64,000 bases of DNA from an uncultured Collinsella sp. (GCA_902491765.1 CABUIY010000001.1:62001-126000); one strand, 5' to 3'; positions 15,831-24,915 are shown, counted from the stretch's first letter. The notes: generated by a model from the sequence alone, not told the origin. Numbers and translations: made by a program.

Positions 15831-16688
15831 ATGACCGATAGTAGCAAGAGCGCACTTTCCCTCATTAGTACCCATCAGGGATACAGCGAGTCCGAGCAGC
15901 GCATTGTCGACTATATATTGGAGCACCAGTCCGAAGCGCCACGCCTCACGGCCGCTCAGCTCTCGCGCGCTGCCGCCACGTCCGAGGCGACCGTTTCGCG
16001 TTTCTGCCGCAAGCTGGGCTTTGGCAGCTTCCGCAGCTTTCAGTTTTCGTTGGCGAGGGATTTGGAAAGCCAGCGCAACGAGGGTCTGACCGACGAGGTC
16101 TCGCTCGATAATATGGAGCAGAGCCTAAAAAATATCCTCGCCGCCAAGGTGAGTGAGCTTAATGCGACCATCGACGGCATAGATCACGACACGTTGGCCG
16201 CAGTTGTACACGCGCTTAAGAATGCCGGCGTTATTGAGTTCGCCGCCGTGGGCAATACAAACGCGGTCGCGCTCGATGCGACGTTTAAGTTTTCACAGCT
16301 GGGCCTGCGCTGCATGGCGAGCACCATTAGCGAGACATCAATCGGCTTTGCGCTCACGTTACGCCCGGGTGACGTCATCGTGCTAATCTCAAACTCTGGC
16401 AAATCGCGCCGACTGAATCGCATGGCAAAAGCGGCTCGCAACTGCGGCGCAACCGTAGTCGTCATCAGCAGCGATAGCAAGTCTCCACTTGCGCGCCTCG
16501 CCGACTACACCTTTAATACCGTCAATCACGAAGCGCTGCTGACAACGGGTGACTTCGCGTTCTCCAAGATGAGCGCCACGATGATCATAGAGGTCGTCTA
16601 CAACTTCCTGCTGCCCGAAATCGAGGACGCCCGAGAGCACATCAGCTACTATGAGGAACTCATCCAACCGGATAAGGTCGTGGAGTAA
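15831..16688 (+). CDS. RpiR-family regulator with SIS domain
   Basis: 285 residues. The N-terminal HTH_6 domain (1-78) includes ATSEATVSRFCRKLGFGSF. The C-terminal SIS sugar-phosphate-binding domain (about 115-250) includes VLISNSGKSRRLNRMAK and VVVISSDSKSPL. RpiR proteins sense phosphosugars and control sugar uptake genes; the divergent fructose EII gene is the obvious target. Start ATG 15831 has CAGGAG upstream and excludes a non-conserved N-terminal extension. The end is followed by a bidirectional hairpin. Confidence 0.88.
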   Translation: MTDSSKSALSLISTHQGYSESEQRIVDYILEHQSEAPRLTAAQLSRAAATSEATVSRFCRKLGFGSFRSFQFSLARDLESQRNEGLTDEVSLDNMEQSLKNILAAKVSELNATIDGIDHDTLAAVVHALKNAGVIEFAAVGNTNAVALDATFKFSQLGLRCMASTISETSIGFALTLRPGDVIVLISNSGKSRRLNRMAKAARNCGATVVVISSDSKSPLARLADYTFNTVNHEALLTTGDFAFSKMSATMIIEVVYNFLLPEIEDAREHISYYEELIQPDKVVE

Positions 16689-16696
16689 AACGCGAA

Positions 16697-16729
16697 GTGG
16701 GACAAAAAATTCAGTCTATTTTGTCCCAC
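16697..16729. terminator. Bidirectional terminator between rpiR-type gene and recN
   Basis: GTGGGACAAAA (16697-16707) and TTTTGTCCCAC (16719-16729) are perfect 11-base arms with T-rich 3' arms on both strands. It serves the convergent genes ending at 16688 and 16748. It belongs to the GGGAC-core palindrome group. Confidence 0.75.
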
Positions 16730-16747
16730 CAACACCGCTGATACGAC

Positions 16748-18376
16748 CTAACCTCGAGCTTCTTCAAGCATCTGCTTGGCATGCGCCAAGCTCGCCTCCG
16801 ATTGATCGCCGCTCAACATGCGGGCGATCTCGGCGGTACGCGCTTCGCCGGTTACCTCGTCCAAATGCGTCTGGGGAACATCGCCCGGTTCCTTACTGAC
16901 GACATAATGCTTGTCAGCCATGACGGCGACCTGCGCCAAGTGGGTTACGACAATCACCTGATGCGTAGCGGCGAGATCTGCCAGCACGCCCGCGAGCGCA
17001 CGCGCCGTGGAGCCACCGACGCCAGCATCGACCTCGTCAAACACCAGCGTATCGACACCGTCCGCGTTACCGAGGACAACCTTACTTGCCAACATGACGC
17101 GGCTGAGCTCGCCGCCCGACGCAATGCGGCGCAGGGGACGTGGAGTCAAACCGGCACCGCTGCGGTATAGCAGCTCGTAGCTCGAAGGACCAACGGGCGT
17201 CCACTCAGCACGGGGAAGATCGCGCGACTCCCAGACGAGCTCGGCGCCGCCCATCTCCAGGCGAGCCATCTGGCGGCCAACCTCGTGGCAGAAGCGCGGG
17301 GCCGCCATATTGCGAGCGCGCTTAAGTGCCTTGGCAGCGGCAAACAACTCGTGCTCGGCGCTCCCGAGTGCCTCACGCGCCTTTCTGATCTGTTCATCGC
17401 CATCATCGACCAGGGACAGCAGCTCTTGCGAGCGATCGCGCATGGCAAAAACATCGTCCATGGTAGGACCCCACTGACGCAGCAGGCCCTTGAGGTCGGA
17501 ATACCGCTCACGCATGCGAGCGAGCTCGCGCGGATCGAAGGCGACGCCATCGCGATAGGCACGAAGTTCGTTCGCGCAATCCTCAAGGGAGATACAGGCA
17601 TCCGAAAGCAAATCGGCAATGTCGCCAAGTTTGCGATCGACGGAAGCCATACGGGAAAGTTCTGCCACGGCGCTGTTCACGGCATCGAGCGCTCCCCCTT
17701 CAGAGGCAAGCGATGCATGGGCATCATTAGCTGTGGCAACCAGCACCTCGGCATGTTCGGAGCGCGGCAGCAGTTCCTCGAGTTCCTCATACTCGCCCGG
17801 TTTGGGGTCGACCTCGCCGATGCGCTCGAGCGCAAAGCGCGCTTCCTCGACGCGGCTCCCCTGCGCACGCGAGGTCTCTTCGACACGTCGAACCTCCTTA
17901 GCGGCAGCGCGCGAAGCCTTAAAGCAGGCGCGGTAGTGCTCGAGCGCCTCGAGTGCAGGGCGCCCTGCCCAGGCATCGACCATCGCAACATGATGCGCCG
18001 GATCGAGCAAGCGCTGGTGCTCGTGTTGGCCGCACAGATCCATCATCACGCCAACGCGCTCCGAAAGCTCGCGCACACTGGCGATGCGTCCGTCAATCTT
18101 CACGCGGCTGCGGCCCTCGGCAGAAAGACTGCGCTGCACGATGAAGCCCTCCGTGTCGTGCGGGCCGTCAAACAGGCGCGCCTCGACGCTCGCCAGCGCC
18201 TCGCCCTCGCGCACCATAGACGAATCCGCGCGCTCACCCAAAATAAGCTTGAGGGCCGAGAGCAGCGCGGTCTTGCCGGCACCGGTCTCGCCGGTCAGGA
18301 CAGTCAGGCCGGCACTCGGCAGCAGCGTCGCCTCGCGAATGAGCGCAATGTTAGAAACCTGCAGCTCATCGATCAT
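16748..18376 (-). CDS. recN: DNA repair ATPase RecN
   Basis: 542 residues, normal for RecN. SMC-like: Walker A GETGAGKT (29-36), central coiled coil, and a C-terminal ABC half with GGELSRVMLA and Walker B TLVFDEVDAGVGG. It binds DNA ends and helps recombinational repair of double-strand breaks. It is the last gene of a run (tlyA-nadK-recN) that is also conserved in mycobacteria. Its start overlaps the end of nadK by 11 bases, indicating translational coupling. Confidence 0.93.
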   Translation of the reverse strand: MIDELQVSNIALIREATLLPSAGLTVLTGETGAGKTALLSALKLILGERADSSMVREGEALASVEARLFDGPHDTEGFIVQRSLSAEGRSRVKIDGRIASVRELSERVGVMMDLCGQHEHQRLLDPAHHVAMVDAWAGRPALEALEHYRACFKASRAAAKEVRRVEETSRAQGSRVEEARFALERIGEVDPKPGEYEELEELLPRSEHAEVLVATANDAHASLASEGGALDAVNSAVAELSRMASVDRKLGDIADLLSDACISLEDCANELRAYRDGVAFDPRELARMRERYSDLKGLLRQWGPTMDDVFAMRDRSQELLSLVDDGDEQIRKAREALGSAEHELFAAAKALKRARNMAAPRFCHEVGRQMARLEMGGAELVWESRDLPRAEWTPVGPSSYELLYRSGAGLTPRPLRRIASGGELSRVMLASKVVLGNADGVDTLVFDEVDAGVGGSTARALAGVLADLAATHQVIVVTHLAQVAVMADKHYVVSKEPGDVPQTHLDEVTGEARTAEIARMLSGDQSEASLAHAKQMLEEARG

Positions 18377-19226
18377 GACGGACTCCGTAGAATACGCGGC
18401 TCACCGAGTTATAGAAGCTCTCGGGGCCGTAATCCAGCAGCAACACATCTCCGGGCCCGCGGCGCACCGCCACGCTCTCAACGGTGCCATCGCAGGTAAT
18501 AAACTGTCCATCGATAGCAATCGCCGGAACGCTCGGACGATCATCAGACATAAAGATTTCGACGACATCACTCGGCGAAGTCAAGAAGGCACGGGCCTGA
18601 ATGGTGTGCGGCGCAATGGGTACGCAGACCATGCCCGTATAGTCGGGGCTCACGATGGGGCCACCGGCACTGAGCGCGTAACCCGTAGAACCAGTCGCCG
18701 TGGACACGACCACGCCGTCGCCACGCAGGCGATCGATATGGTGGCCGGACACCGTGATGTCAAACTCGACCATATCGGACAGGGGGCCGCGCGTGAGCGC
18801 CATGTCGTTGAGGGCGAACGTGCGCACGACATCCTTCGTGCCATCGTCACGCACGGACACGATATCCGCGGCGATGGTAGCGCGACGGCTCACATGCAGC
18901 TCGCCGGACAGGGCGTCGCTCACAACCTGCAAAATGTCGCGCTCCTCGGGACTCGCGGCCGTCAAAAAGCCCAGGTGACCATAGGAAAGACCGAGGATAG
19001 GAATCTCGCGATGGTTGAGGATGCGGGCAGCGCGCAGCAACGTACCGTCACCGCCGAGCGTAATGACCAGATCGGAGCCGTCAATATCAGGCGTGCTCTG
19101 AATCTTCGATCGCTGGTCGGCAGCCCATGCGACCTCATAGCCCTGGCGCGTCAGCCAAAGCTCAAGCATCAGGCCGCTCTCGACCGCCTCTTGTTTATAG
19201 TAATTGGGAACCAGAAAGACCTTCAT
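18366..19226 (-). CDS. nadK: NAD kinase
   Basis: 286 residues. The GGDGT motif (58-62, in VITLGGDGTLLRAARI) and the downstream GSTGYALSAGGPIV loop identify an ATP-dependent NAD kinase making NADP. The usual N-E pair of the active site appears as LND in FALNDMALTRG. It overlaps recN downstream and tlyA upstream (4-base overlap at 19223-19226). Confidence 0.93.
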   Translation of the reverse strand: MKVFLVPNYYKQEAVESGLMLELWLTRQGYEVAWAADQRSKIQSTPDIDGSDLVITLGGDGTLLRAARILNHREIPILGLSYGHLGFLTAASPEERDILQVVSDALSGELHVSRRATIAADIVSVRDDGTKDVVRTFALNDMALTRGPLSDMVEFDITVSGHHIDRLRGDGVVVSTATGSTGYALSAGGPIVSPDYTGMVCVPIAPHTIQARAFLTSPSDVVEIFMSDDRPSVPAIAIDGQFITCDGTVESVAVRRGPGDVLLLDYGPESFYNSVSRVFYGVRHDR

Positions 19227-20026
19227 AGCGTTGCAGCTTTCTCGCTCAAAACCGATACCTGGGATTGCAGCTCATCGTCGGTGCGTTCGCCGGGGGCAAA
19301 CCTCGTGCCGTACAGGAAAAACTCAACGTTGCCCTTGGCACCATGAATGGGTGACACGCACACATCGACCGGAAACAGGCCCTTGGCAGCAAAGAGTTCA
19401 ACCGCCGCCACGAGTGTATCGCGGCGCACGGCGGGATCGGTCACAATGCCGCCCTCGCCCACCAGCGCCGCCGGAGCCTCAAACTGCGGCTTTACGAGCG
19501 TACAGAATGCACCCGTAGGAGCCATGCACGCCAGTACCGCATCGATAATGTTCGCGATGCTGGTAAACGAGACATCACACACAGCCAGGTCGATGGCGCC
19601 GGCATAGCCAAGCTCAGGCAGCTGCGTCACGTTTGTGCGCTCATGCAGCGTCACGCGATCATCCTGACGCAACGACCAATCGAACTGGGCGCGACCCACG
19701 TCCACCGAGACAACGGTCGCAGCTCCGCGCTTGAGCAGGCAATCGGTAAAGCCGCCGGTAGAGCAGCCCACATCCAGGCAGGCAAGGCCCGTCGGATTGA
19801 TGCCAAACGCATCAAGTGCGCCTTCGAGCTTAAGACCGCCGCGGCCAACATAGGGAATGCACCCCTTCACGTGCAGCGACAGGCCCGGGGTCACCTTAAG
19901 ACCCGGCGAAGTCAAGCGCTCGCCGCCACTCGAGACCAAGCCGGCCATAAGAGTGCGAAGGGCATCCGCGCGATCGGCGCAGATGCCCTGTGAAATCAGT
20001 TCGTCATCAAGACGCACGCGTTTCAT
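19223..20026 (-). CDS. tlyA: TlyA-family rRNA 2'-O-methyltransferase
   Basis: About 267 residues. The N-terminal S4 RNA-binding domain (MKRVRLDDELISQG) is followed by YVGRGGLKLEGAL and a SAM-binding FtsJ-like fold with CLDVGCSTGGFTDCLL. TlyA methylates 2'-O of cytidines in 16S and 23S rRNA and affects capreomycin sensitivity in mycobacteria. The start is uncertain: ATG 20026 gives the conserved beginning, ATG 20035 is three codons earlier, and neither has a clear ribosome site. The end overlaps nadK. Confidence 0.9.
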   Translation of the reverse strand: MKRVRLDDELISQGICADRADALRTLMAGLVSSGGERLTSPGLKVTPGLSLHVKGCIPYVGRGGLKLEGALDAFGINPTGLACLDVGCSTGGFTDCLLKRGAATVVSVDVGRAQFDWSLRQDDRVTLHERTNVTQLPELGYAGAIDLAVCDVSFTSIANIIDAVLACMAPTGAFCTLVKPQFEAPAALVGEGGIVTDPAVRRDTLVAAVELFAAKGLFPVDVCVSPIHGAKGNVEFFLYGTRFAPGERTDDELQSQVSVLSEKAATL

Positions 20027-20061
20027 GAATGCCATCAACCATTCGTATCCGGAGATGCGGC

Positions 20062-20301
20062 CTAGCTATCCTGGGATTCGTTTGCCGCATCCTCATCGTA
20101 TTCCTGCTCGAGCTTGTCGGCCTCTCGCGGCGTCAACTCAAACTTGTCGACCATATCGACCGCGCGGGAACCCAACTCAATCGCTTCGTCAAACAAATCG
20201 AGTGAACGCTCCAAGGAGGTATCCTTGGAGCGAACGGTAGCGATGATCTGGTCCAGACGGTCCGAGATCTCGTCAAAGTTGCGGACAGAACCCTCTGGCA
20301 T
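20062..20301 (-). CDS. xseB: Exodeoxyribonuclease VII small subunit
   Basis: 79 residues, typical XseB length. The helical core NFDEISDRLDQIIATV and LERSLDLFDEAIEL match the family, and the C-terminus is acidic. XseB wraps the catalytic XseA subunit in exonuclease VII. xseA, often adjacent, is not here and must lie elsewhere. The gene starts 2 bases after the nusB stop, so it is co-translated with nusB. Confidence 0.88.
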   Translation of the reverse strand: MPEGSVRNFDEISDRLDQIIATVRSKDTSLERSLDLFDEAIELGSRAVDMVDKFELTPREADKLEQEYDEDAANESQDS

Positions 20302-20303
20302 GG

Positions 20304-20891
20304 CTACTCCTCGACGGAGTCGGACTCGACGGTCCCAGCAGCGTCCGCGTCCTCGGCAAGTACACCGGCAGCAGCCTGAGCAGCAGCGACCTTGGCGGCT
20401 GCCTCGGCAGCCTGTGCCTCCTCGCGAGCGCGATCCTCGGCCAGCAGCTCTTGGTACAGGTCCTCGCCCGGCAGTTCCTCGCTGCGAGCGATCTTGCCCA
20501 GCACGCCGTTGACAAACGATGCGGACTGGTCGGTACCATAAGCCTTGGCAAGCTCAACGGCCTCGTTGATGACGATGGCGTCCGAGACCTCTTCGTCGGT
20601 AAGGAAGCGCATCTCGTAGACGGCGATACGCAGCAGGTTGCGGTCGGCACCGGGCATGCGCATAAGATCCCAGTTCTTGGCGACGGCTCGCAGGGCACAA
20701 TCGATGCGATCGATGTGCTCGTAGGCACCGCGGCAAAGCTCCAGTGCATAGGGGTCGAGGGGACCCTTCGAGATCAGGAAATCGCCCTCGAGGACGCGCT
20801 CGAGCGGACTGTCCGTGGCCTCGGCCTGGAACAGCAGCTGCAGCGCCTGACTGCGGGCAAGCGTGCGCCCGCGATAAACCTTAAGGCTCAA
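20304..20891 (-). CDS. nusB: Transcription antitermination factor NusB
   Basis: 195 residues. The NusB fold spans about 8-145 (TLARSQALQLLFQAEA; LLRIAVYEMRFL; VINEAVELAKAYG; SASFVNGVLGKIA). It binds boxA RNA with NusE in rRNA antitermination. An Ala/Glu-rich tail of about 45 residues extends beyond the usual length. The start is TTG 20891, chosen because AAGGAG sits five bases upstream, within the last codons of the preceding Asp23 gene, so translation is coupled. Confidence 0.92.
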   Translation of the reverse strand: MSLKVYRGRTLARSQALQLLFQAEATDSPLERVLEGDFLISKGPLDPYALELCRGAYEHIDRIDCALRAVAKNWDLMRMPGADRNLLRIAVYEMRFLTDEEVSDAIVINEAVELAKAYGTDQSASFVNGVLGKIARSEELPGEDLYQELLAEDRAREEAQAAEAAAKVAAAQAAAGVLAEDADAAGTVESDSVEE

Positions 20892-20894
20892 AGG

Positions 20895-21257
20895 TTACTC
20901 CTTGGGGAAAACGAGGCCGTCAATGCAAACGTCAACGCGCTCGACCTCAACGCCCACCTGAGCATCGATGGCAGCGACCACGGCGGCGCGAACGGCCTCG
21001 GCGAGCTTCTTGAACGGATAGCCAAAGAACACCACGACGCGCACGGTGAGTGCGAGCTTGTCGCCGATGACCTCGGCCTCGACCGCCGGCTCGGAAGCCG
21101 GGGCCTTGGACGAGAGCATCATGGAGACAAGGTTGGTGGCAAGGTCCTTGACGCCAACGGAGGCGATGCCCTCGACATCCGACACGGCGCGCGAAACGAT
21201 GGCGGTCAGAACATCGGGCGAAATGCCGATGCCGTCAATCTTGATTTCCTGGGGCAT
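20895..21257 (-). CDS. Asp23/Gls24-family protein
   Basis: 120 residues. PDVLTAIVSRAVSDVEGIASV at the N-terminus and VVVFFGYPFKKLAEAVRAAV follow the Asp23/Gls24 (YqhY-like) pattern. YqhY-type members encoded between efp/accBC and nusB in Gram-positives are linked to envelope or lipid homeostasis; the exact role is unknown. A strong AGGAGG precedes ATG 21257. The 3' end carries the ribosome site for nusB. Confidence 0.88.
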   Translation of the reverse strand: MPQEIKIDGIGISPDVLTAIVSRAVSDVEGIASVGVKDLATNLVSMMLSSKAPASEPAVEAEVIGDKLALTVRVVVFFGYPFKKLAEAVRAAVVAAIDAQVGVEVERVDVCIDGLVFPKE

Positions 21258-21281
21258 GAGTCCTCCTATAAGAGTTGGTTG

Positions 21282-21845
21282 CTAGACGCGGGAGACGAAC
21301 TTGCCGTCGCGGGTGTCAACCTTGATGACCTCGCCCTCGTTGAGGTACATGGGGACCTGGATGACAGCGCCGGTGTCGATCGTGGCCGGCTTGGTGGAAC
21401 CCTGGACGGTGTCGCCCTTAAAGCCCGGGTCGGTCTGGACGATGGTGGTCTCGATGAACATCGGCGGGGTCACGCCCATGAGCTCATCGTCGGCGAAGAG
21501 CAGCTGGCAAATGTCGTTCTCGCGCAGCCACTTGGAGTTCTCGCCCACCATGTCCTCGGGAACGGGAACCTGCTCATAGGTCTCGTTGTCCATGAAGATG
21601 TAGTCGGCGCCATCGTTGTAGAGGTACTGGAACTCACGGGTGGTGAGCATGACGCTCTCGAACTTGGTGCCGGCGTTGCAGGTGTTCTCGACGACACGGC
21701 CGCTCTTGATGTCGCGGGTCTTGTAGCGCACAAACGCGCCGCCCTTGCCCGGCTTGACATGCTGGAACTCGACGATGGTGTAGACCTTGTCCTTAATGCG
21801 GAGACCGAGGCCGTTCTTGAAGTCGGCGGTAGAAATGGTAGGCAT
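21282..21845 (-). CDS. efp: Elongation factor P
   Basis: 186 residues with the three-barrel EF-P layout. The loop that reaches the peptidyl-transferase centre reads KPGKGGAF, with Lys34 at the tip. EF-P relieves stalling at polyproline. Known modification genes (epmA/B, earP, ymfI) are not in the window, so its modification state is open. ATG 21845 has AAAGG upstream. A TATAAT box at 21903-21908 probably drives efp and the genes after it. Confidence 0.94.
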   Translation of the reverse strand: MPTISTADFKNGLGLRIKDKVYTIVEFQHVKPGKGGAFVRYKTRDIKSGRVVENTCNAGTKFESVMLTTREFQYLYNDGADYIFMDNETYEQVPVPEDMVGENSKWLRENDICQLLFADDELMGVTPPMFIETTIVQTDPGFKGDTVQGSTKPATIDTGAVIQVPMYLNEGEVIKVDTRDGKFVSRV

Positions 21846-21902
21846 AGCGACCTTTCTTGTTATTGGCGAGACGCACAAGCGTCCAAATTACATACGACCG
21901 AA

Positions 21903-21908
21903 ATTATA
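21903..21908 (-). promoter_or_regulatory. -10 box of the efp unit
   Basis: A perfect TATAAT on the minus strand lies 58 bases before the efp start and directly after the terminator of the upstream peptidase gene. The -35 is weak. Confidence 0.5.
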
Positions 21909-21939
21909 CACTTGCAGACGGCGCCTGCAGCGAGCGCAT

Positions 21940-21982
21940 AAAAAGAGAACGCGGGGCGCCCGAAGTGCTCCGGACGCCCCGC
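21940..21982 (-). terminator. Intrinsic terminator after the M24 peptidase gene
   Basis: GCGGGGCG (21951-21958) and CGCCCCGC (21975-21982) form a GC-rich stem; on the minus strand it is followed shortly by TTTTT. It lies 22 bases after the peptidase stop. Confidence 0.7.
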
Positions 21983-22004
21983 CCCAAAAATCTATCGAAA
22001 TGGG

Positions 22005-23135
22005 CTAGCAATCGATGATGTGCAGGTCGTGCGGGGTCTTGGTGAAGGGCTCGTAGCCGTTCTCGGTGACCACGCCGTAGTCCTCCAGGCGCACGCCGCC
22101 CACACCGGGCAGATACACGCCGGGCTCCATGGTGATAACCGAGCCGACCTCGATGGTGTTCTTGCTGCGGTTGAAGTTGGGCAGCTCGTGGATGTCGATG
22201 CCCACGCCGTGGCCCAGACCATGGTTGTAGTAATCGCCATAACCGGCATCGCCGATGATCTTCTTGGAAAGCTTAAAAATGTCGTTGCCCTCGACGCCCG
22301 GATGGATGGCAGCGACGCACTCCTCGTGCGTACGGCGCACGAGCGCGTACAGGTCAAGCTGCTCCTGGGTAGGCTCGCCCATCACGACGGTGCGCGTCAT
22401 GTCGGAACGATAATCGCAGTAGCCCGCGCCGTAATCCATGAGGACGAAGTCGCCCTTCTCGATGACACGGTCACTCGGCACGGCATGCGGGTTGGCGGTG
22501 TTGGGGCCGCTCGCCACAATGGAGCCGAAGGCCAGGCTGTCGGCGCCGTTGGCGAACATAAAGTTCTCGAGCTCGTTGCGAACCTGCTTCTCGGTCATAC
22601 CGGGCTTAATAAAGCCGAGCATATGCTGGAAGGCGGCATCGGTGATCGACTGCGCATGGCGCATGAGCTCGATCTCCTCAGCGTCCTTGATGGCGCGCAT
22701 CTTGCGAATGTCGTCATGCATCAGCGGCAACACGCAGGCGACGGAACGGTCCTCCAGGCCACGCTGAATACCCTGGTAGAAGTTAATCTGCATATCGTCT
22801 TCGACAGCGCAGACACGGCACTTGTTGGCTGCGATCTTGCCGGCGACCCAGCCGGGAATGGTACCCTCGTCCATGTCGTAGACCCAAGGGCTGCCGGCGG
22901 GCGTGTTCTCCTCAAAGCTGTTGAGGTAGCGCGAGTCGGTGTGGAACAGGCACTGGTCGACCGTAATAAACGCAGCGTGCGGGAACTCGAAGGTGTAGTC
23001 GAAGACGCCCTTCACGCCCGTAAGCCAACGAAGGTTGGCCTCGTCGCGCACCACGATGGCGTCGTAGCCACGCTCGGCCATCAGGGCACGGACACGCTCG
23101 ATACGACCGGCAGGACCGGCAGCAAACTCAGACAT
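22005..23135 (-). CDS. Xaa-Pro aminopeptidase/dipeptidase (M24 family)
   Basis: 376 residues. The creatinase-type N-terminal domain (about 1-130) precedes the pita-bread catalytic domain. Metal ligands are visible: DYGAGYCDYRSDMTR (two Asp), HGLGHGVGIDIHE (His), TMEPGVYLP (Glu) and VRLEDYGVV (Glu). It cleaves peptides next to proline. The position just upstream of efp matches yqhT-efp in Bacillus. ATG 23135 has AAAGGAA. PepP or PepQ specificity cannot be separated from sequence alone. Confidence 0.9.
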   Translation of the reverse strand: MSEFAAGPAGRIERVRALMAERGYDAIVVRDEANLRWLTGVKGVFDYTFEFPHAAFITVDQCLFHTDSRYLNSFEENTPAGSPWVYDMDEGTIPGWVAGKIAANKCRVCAVEDDMQINFYQGIQRGLEDRSVACVLPLMHDDIRKMRAIKDAEEIELMRHAQSITDAAFQHMLGFIKPGMTEKQVRNELENFMFANGADSLAFGSIVASGPNTANPHAVPSDRVIEKGDFVLMDYGAGYCDYRSDMTRTVVMGEPTQEQLDLYALVRRTHEECVAAIHPGVEGNDIFKLSKKIIGDAGYGDYYNHGLGHGVGIDIHELPNFNRSKNTIEVGSVITMEPGVYLPGVGGVRLEDYGVVTENGYEPFTKTPHDLHIIDC

Positions 23136-23267
23136 GCAGATTCCTTTCTTGTTGTCTCTATATAGACGGGACGGGTCTCAACCGAACGACGGAATCGCAT
23201 GCGATCCGCAACCGATTGAAAACCCGCCCCTCAACATGATACGAAAGACAATGGATGTCAATAAATC

Positions 23268-24377
23268 TTAGAGAAGTTCTTTGCGTGAAGCCAAGTAGGC
23301 GTGAGTATGGCGCTCAAGAACCTCGTCCTCAACGCTCGTTAGACGAATGGCGCCAAGTGCCGCGGGCAGCGGCAACATGCTGCGGTTCGAGCGAGCGAAC
23401 TGCTGCTTGCGGAACTCCTCGATATATGCGGCAGGCTCCAGATCGAAGGCAAGTTCCTCGATACCAAAGTCCTCCAGGCAGTCATCGACCTCAAAGACGT
23501 AATCGATATCGAAGTCGCAGGCATCATGTGCTAGGCGCGCCTCAAAGCGCATGCCCTCGGATAACAGCTGATAGGCAGGAACCTGCGAAGCAGCATCGCC
23601 CAAGCAAGCGCGCAGGGTACGCTCCCCCGTCTTGCCAAAATCGAGCGCATGGCGGGCGCTCGGGTTCGTGGCCATCAGTACGTCCTTGCGGGCAGTCTGA
23701 GACCATTGAACTGCATTGACGAGCGCGACCTCCTCGCCCGCGAGAATCTCGGGAACGGTCTCAGTAAACTGATTCCAACGGGACTTGCTGCTCGAAAGCA
23801 TGGTACCAACAAGTACCACATAGCCGAGCTTGAGGTACTCGGGGTCCGCCTCGCGAACAAGGTCGAGGTCACACACGACCAAGCCCGGCTCAGGACGGAA
23901 CGCGATAGCGGGAAGCGCATTCGACGACGAGGCGACGAGCGGCTTCATGGTCGTCGCGACCGTGAGCATGGCGTCGAACGTCGTCGGCAGCAACGCGCAC
24001 TCGGTGCGGCCGCACCACTGATTGGCACACCAGCTAACAACCGAGCAGGTTGCGGCATCGCCAACGGCGACAACCAGATCGTCACAGGTAATGCCATTGG
24101 CAGTCAGGGCGCCAAAGATAGCATCGGCATCAGCAAGCGTGGCACCAGCAGGCGAAACCTCGAGGGGAAGCTGTGACATGACAAAACCGGCGTCGACCAG
24201 CGCATGCTCGACGACCTCACCAAAACGCTCGGATGTGGCGTCGTTCCAAACGACCATCGCGCGCTTAGGCTTGCCCACAGTCGAGGCAAACATGCGCGAC
24301 AACTCATCGAACGCGCCCAATCCGACACGGACATCGACGCTGCGGTTTTGGAAATTGATCAGTTGACGACGAATCAT
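23268..24377 (-). CDS. 3-dehydroquinate synthase-like protein lacking recognisable zinc ligands
   Basis: 369 residues. It aligns along its length with AroB: GDAATC where AroB has GGGVVGD, LLPTTFDAM for VPTTLL, VVCDLDLV for VVVDLD, and LDFGKTGERTL for LNFGHTFGHAI. Both zinc-binding His of the GHTxGHA motif are replaced (GKTGERT). The EVIKYG glutamate region reads LKLGYVVLVG, and the SSVGGKT lysine region reads TVATTMKPL. It therefore probably cannot bind the catalytic zinc and may be a pseudoenzyme or a divergent enzyme. ATG 24377 overlaps the aroK stop (ATGA), so it is translationally coupled to shikimate kinase. Automatic annotation would call it aroB. Confidence 0.75.
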   Translation of the reverse strand: MIRRQLINFQNRSVDVRVGLGAFDELSRMFASTVGKPKRAMVVWNDATSERFGEVVEHALVDAGFVMSQLPLEVSPAGATLADADAIFGALTANGITCDDLVVAVGDAATCSVVSWCANQWCGRTECALLPTTFDAMLTVATTMKPLVASSSNALPAIAFRPEPGLVVCDLDLVREADPEYLKLGYVVLVGTMLSSSKSRWNQFTETVPEILAGEEVALVNAVQWSQTARKDVLMATNPSARHALDFGKTGERTLRACLGDAASQVPAYQLLSEGMRFEARLAHDACDFDIDYVFEVDDCLEDFGIEELAFDLEPAAYIEEFRKQQFARSNRSMLPLPAALGAIRLTSVEDEVLERHTHAYLASRKELL

Positions 24378-24907
24378 AGCAGCCCACGCTCCAAAAGCAT
24401 CTCGGCACAAAGGTAGGAAACGTCCTCGAAGGACTTGTTGCGAATATCAAGGGTAAGGTCGGCGGCCTGGCGATACAGCGGACGGCGATGCTCAAACAGG
24501 CGCGCAGCATGCTCGGGCGAACGGAAATCGGGGCGCGTGTCGGACCGACGAATCTGTCGAATCGAATCCTCGAAGTCGCCCTCGAGGTACACGCACGTAC
24601 CCATTTCGTGCATCAGTTCAATATTCACCGGCGTTTCGACGATACCGCCCCCGCACGAAACCAACAGGCTGCGCTCGCTTTGGAGCGAACGGAGCGCCGA
24701 GGTCTCGAGCTCGCGAAAACGACCCTCGCCCTCGGTCTCAAAAATCTCGGTTACCGACTTGCCGCAACGGCGCACGACCAGACGGTCGGTATCGATAAAA
24801 CGCCGCTTGAACATGGTGCCCACGTTGCGCGCAAGCGTCGACTTGCCCGCGCCCAAAAAGCCGATAAAGAAGATATGGTCGCAGCCGTGTTTGATGTGCT
24901 GGGACAT
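24374..24907 (-). CDS. aroK: Shikimate kinase
   Basis: 177 residues. P-loop GFLGAGKST (16-24), FIDTDRLV with the Asp that binds shikimate, GEGRFRELE (Arg), and CGGGIVE (the Gly-rich substrate loop) are all present. LID-region arginines lie in RRSDTRPDF. It phosphorylates shikimate with ATP in chorismate synthesis. It is followed by the degenerate aroB-like gene with a 4-base overlap and preceded by the HAD phosphatase gene by 8 bases. Confidence 0.93.
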   Translation of the reverse strand: MSQHIKHGCDHIFFIGFLGAGKSTLARNVGTMFKRRFIDTDRLVVRRCGKSVTEIFETEGEGRFRELETSALRSLQSERSLLVSCGGGIVETPVNIELMHEMGTCVYLEGDFEDSIRQIRRSDTRPDFRSPEHAARLFEHRRPLYRQAADLTLDIRNKSFEDVSYLCAEMLLERGLL

Positions 24908-24915
24908 GACGAGAC

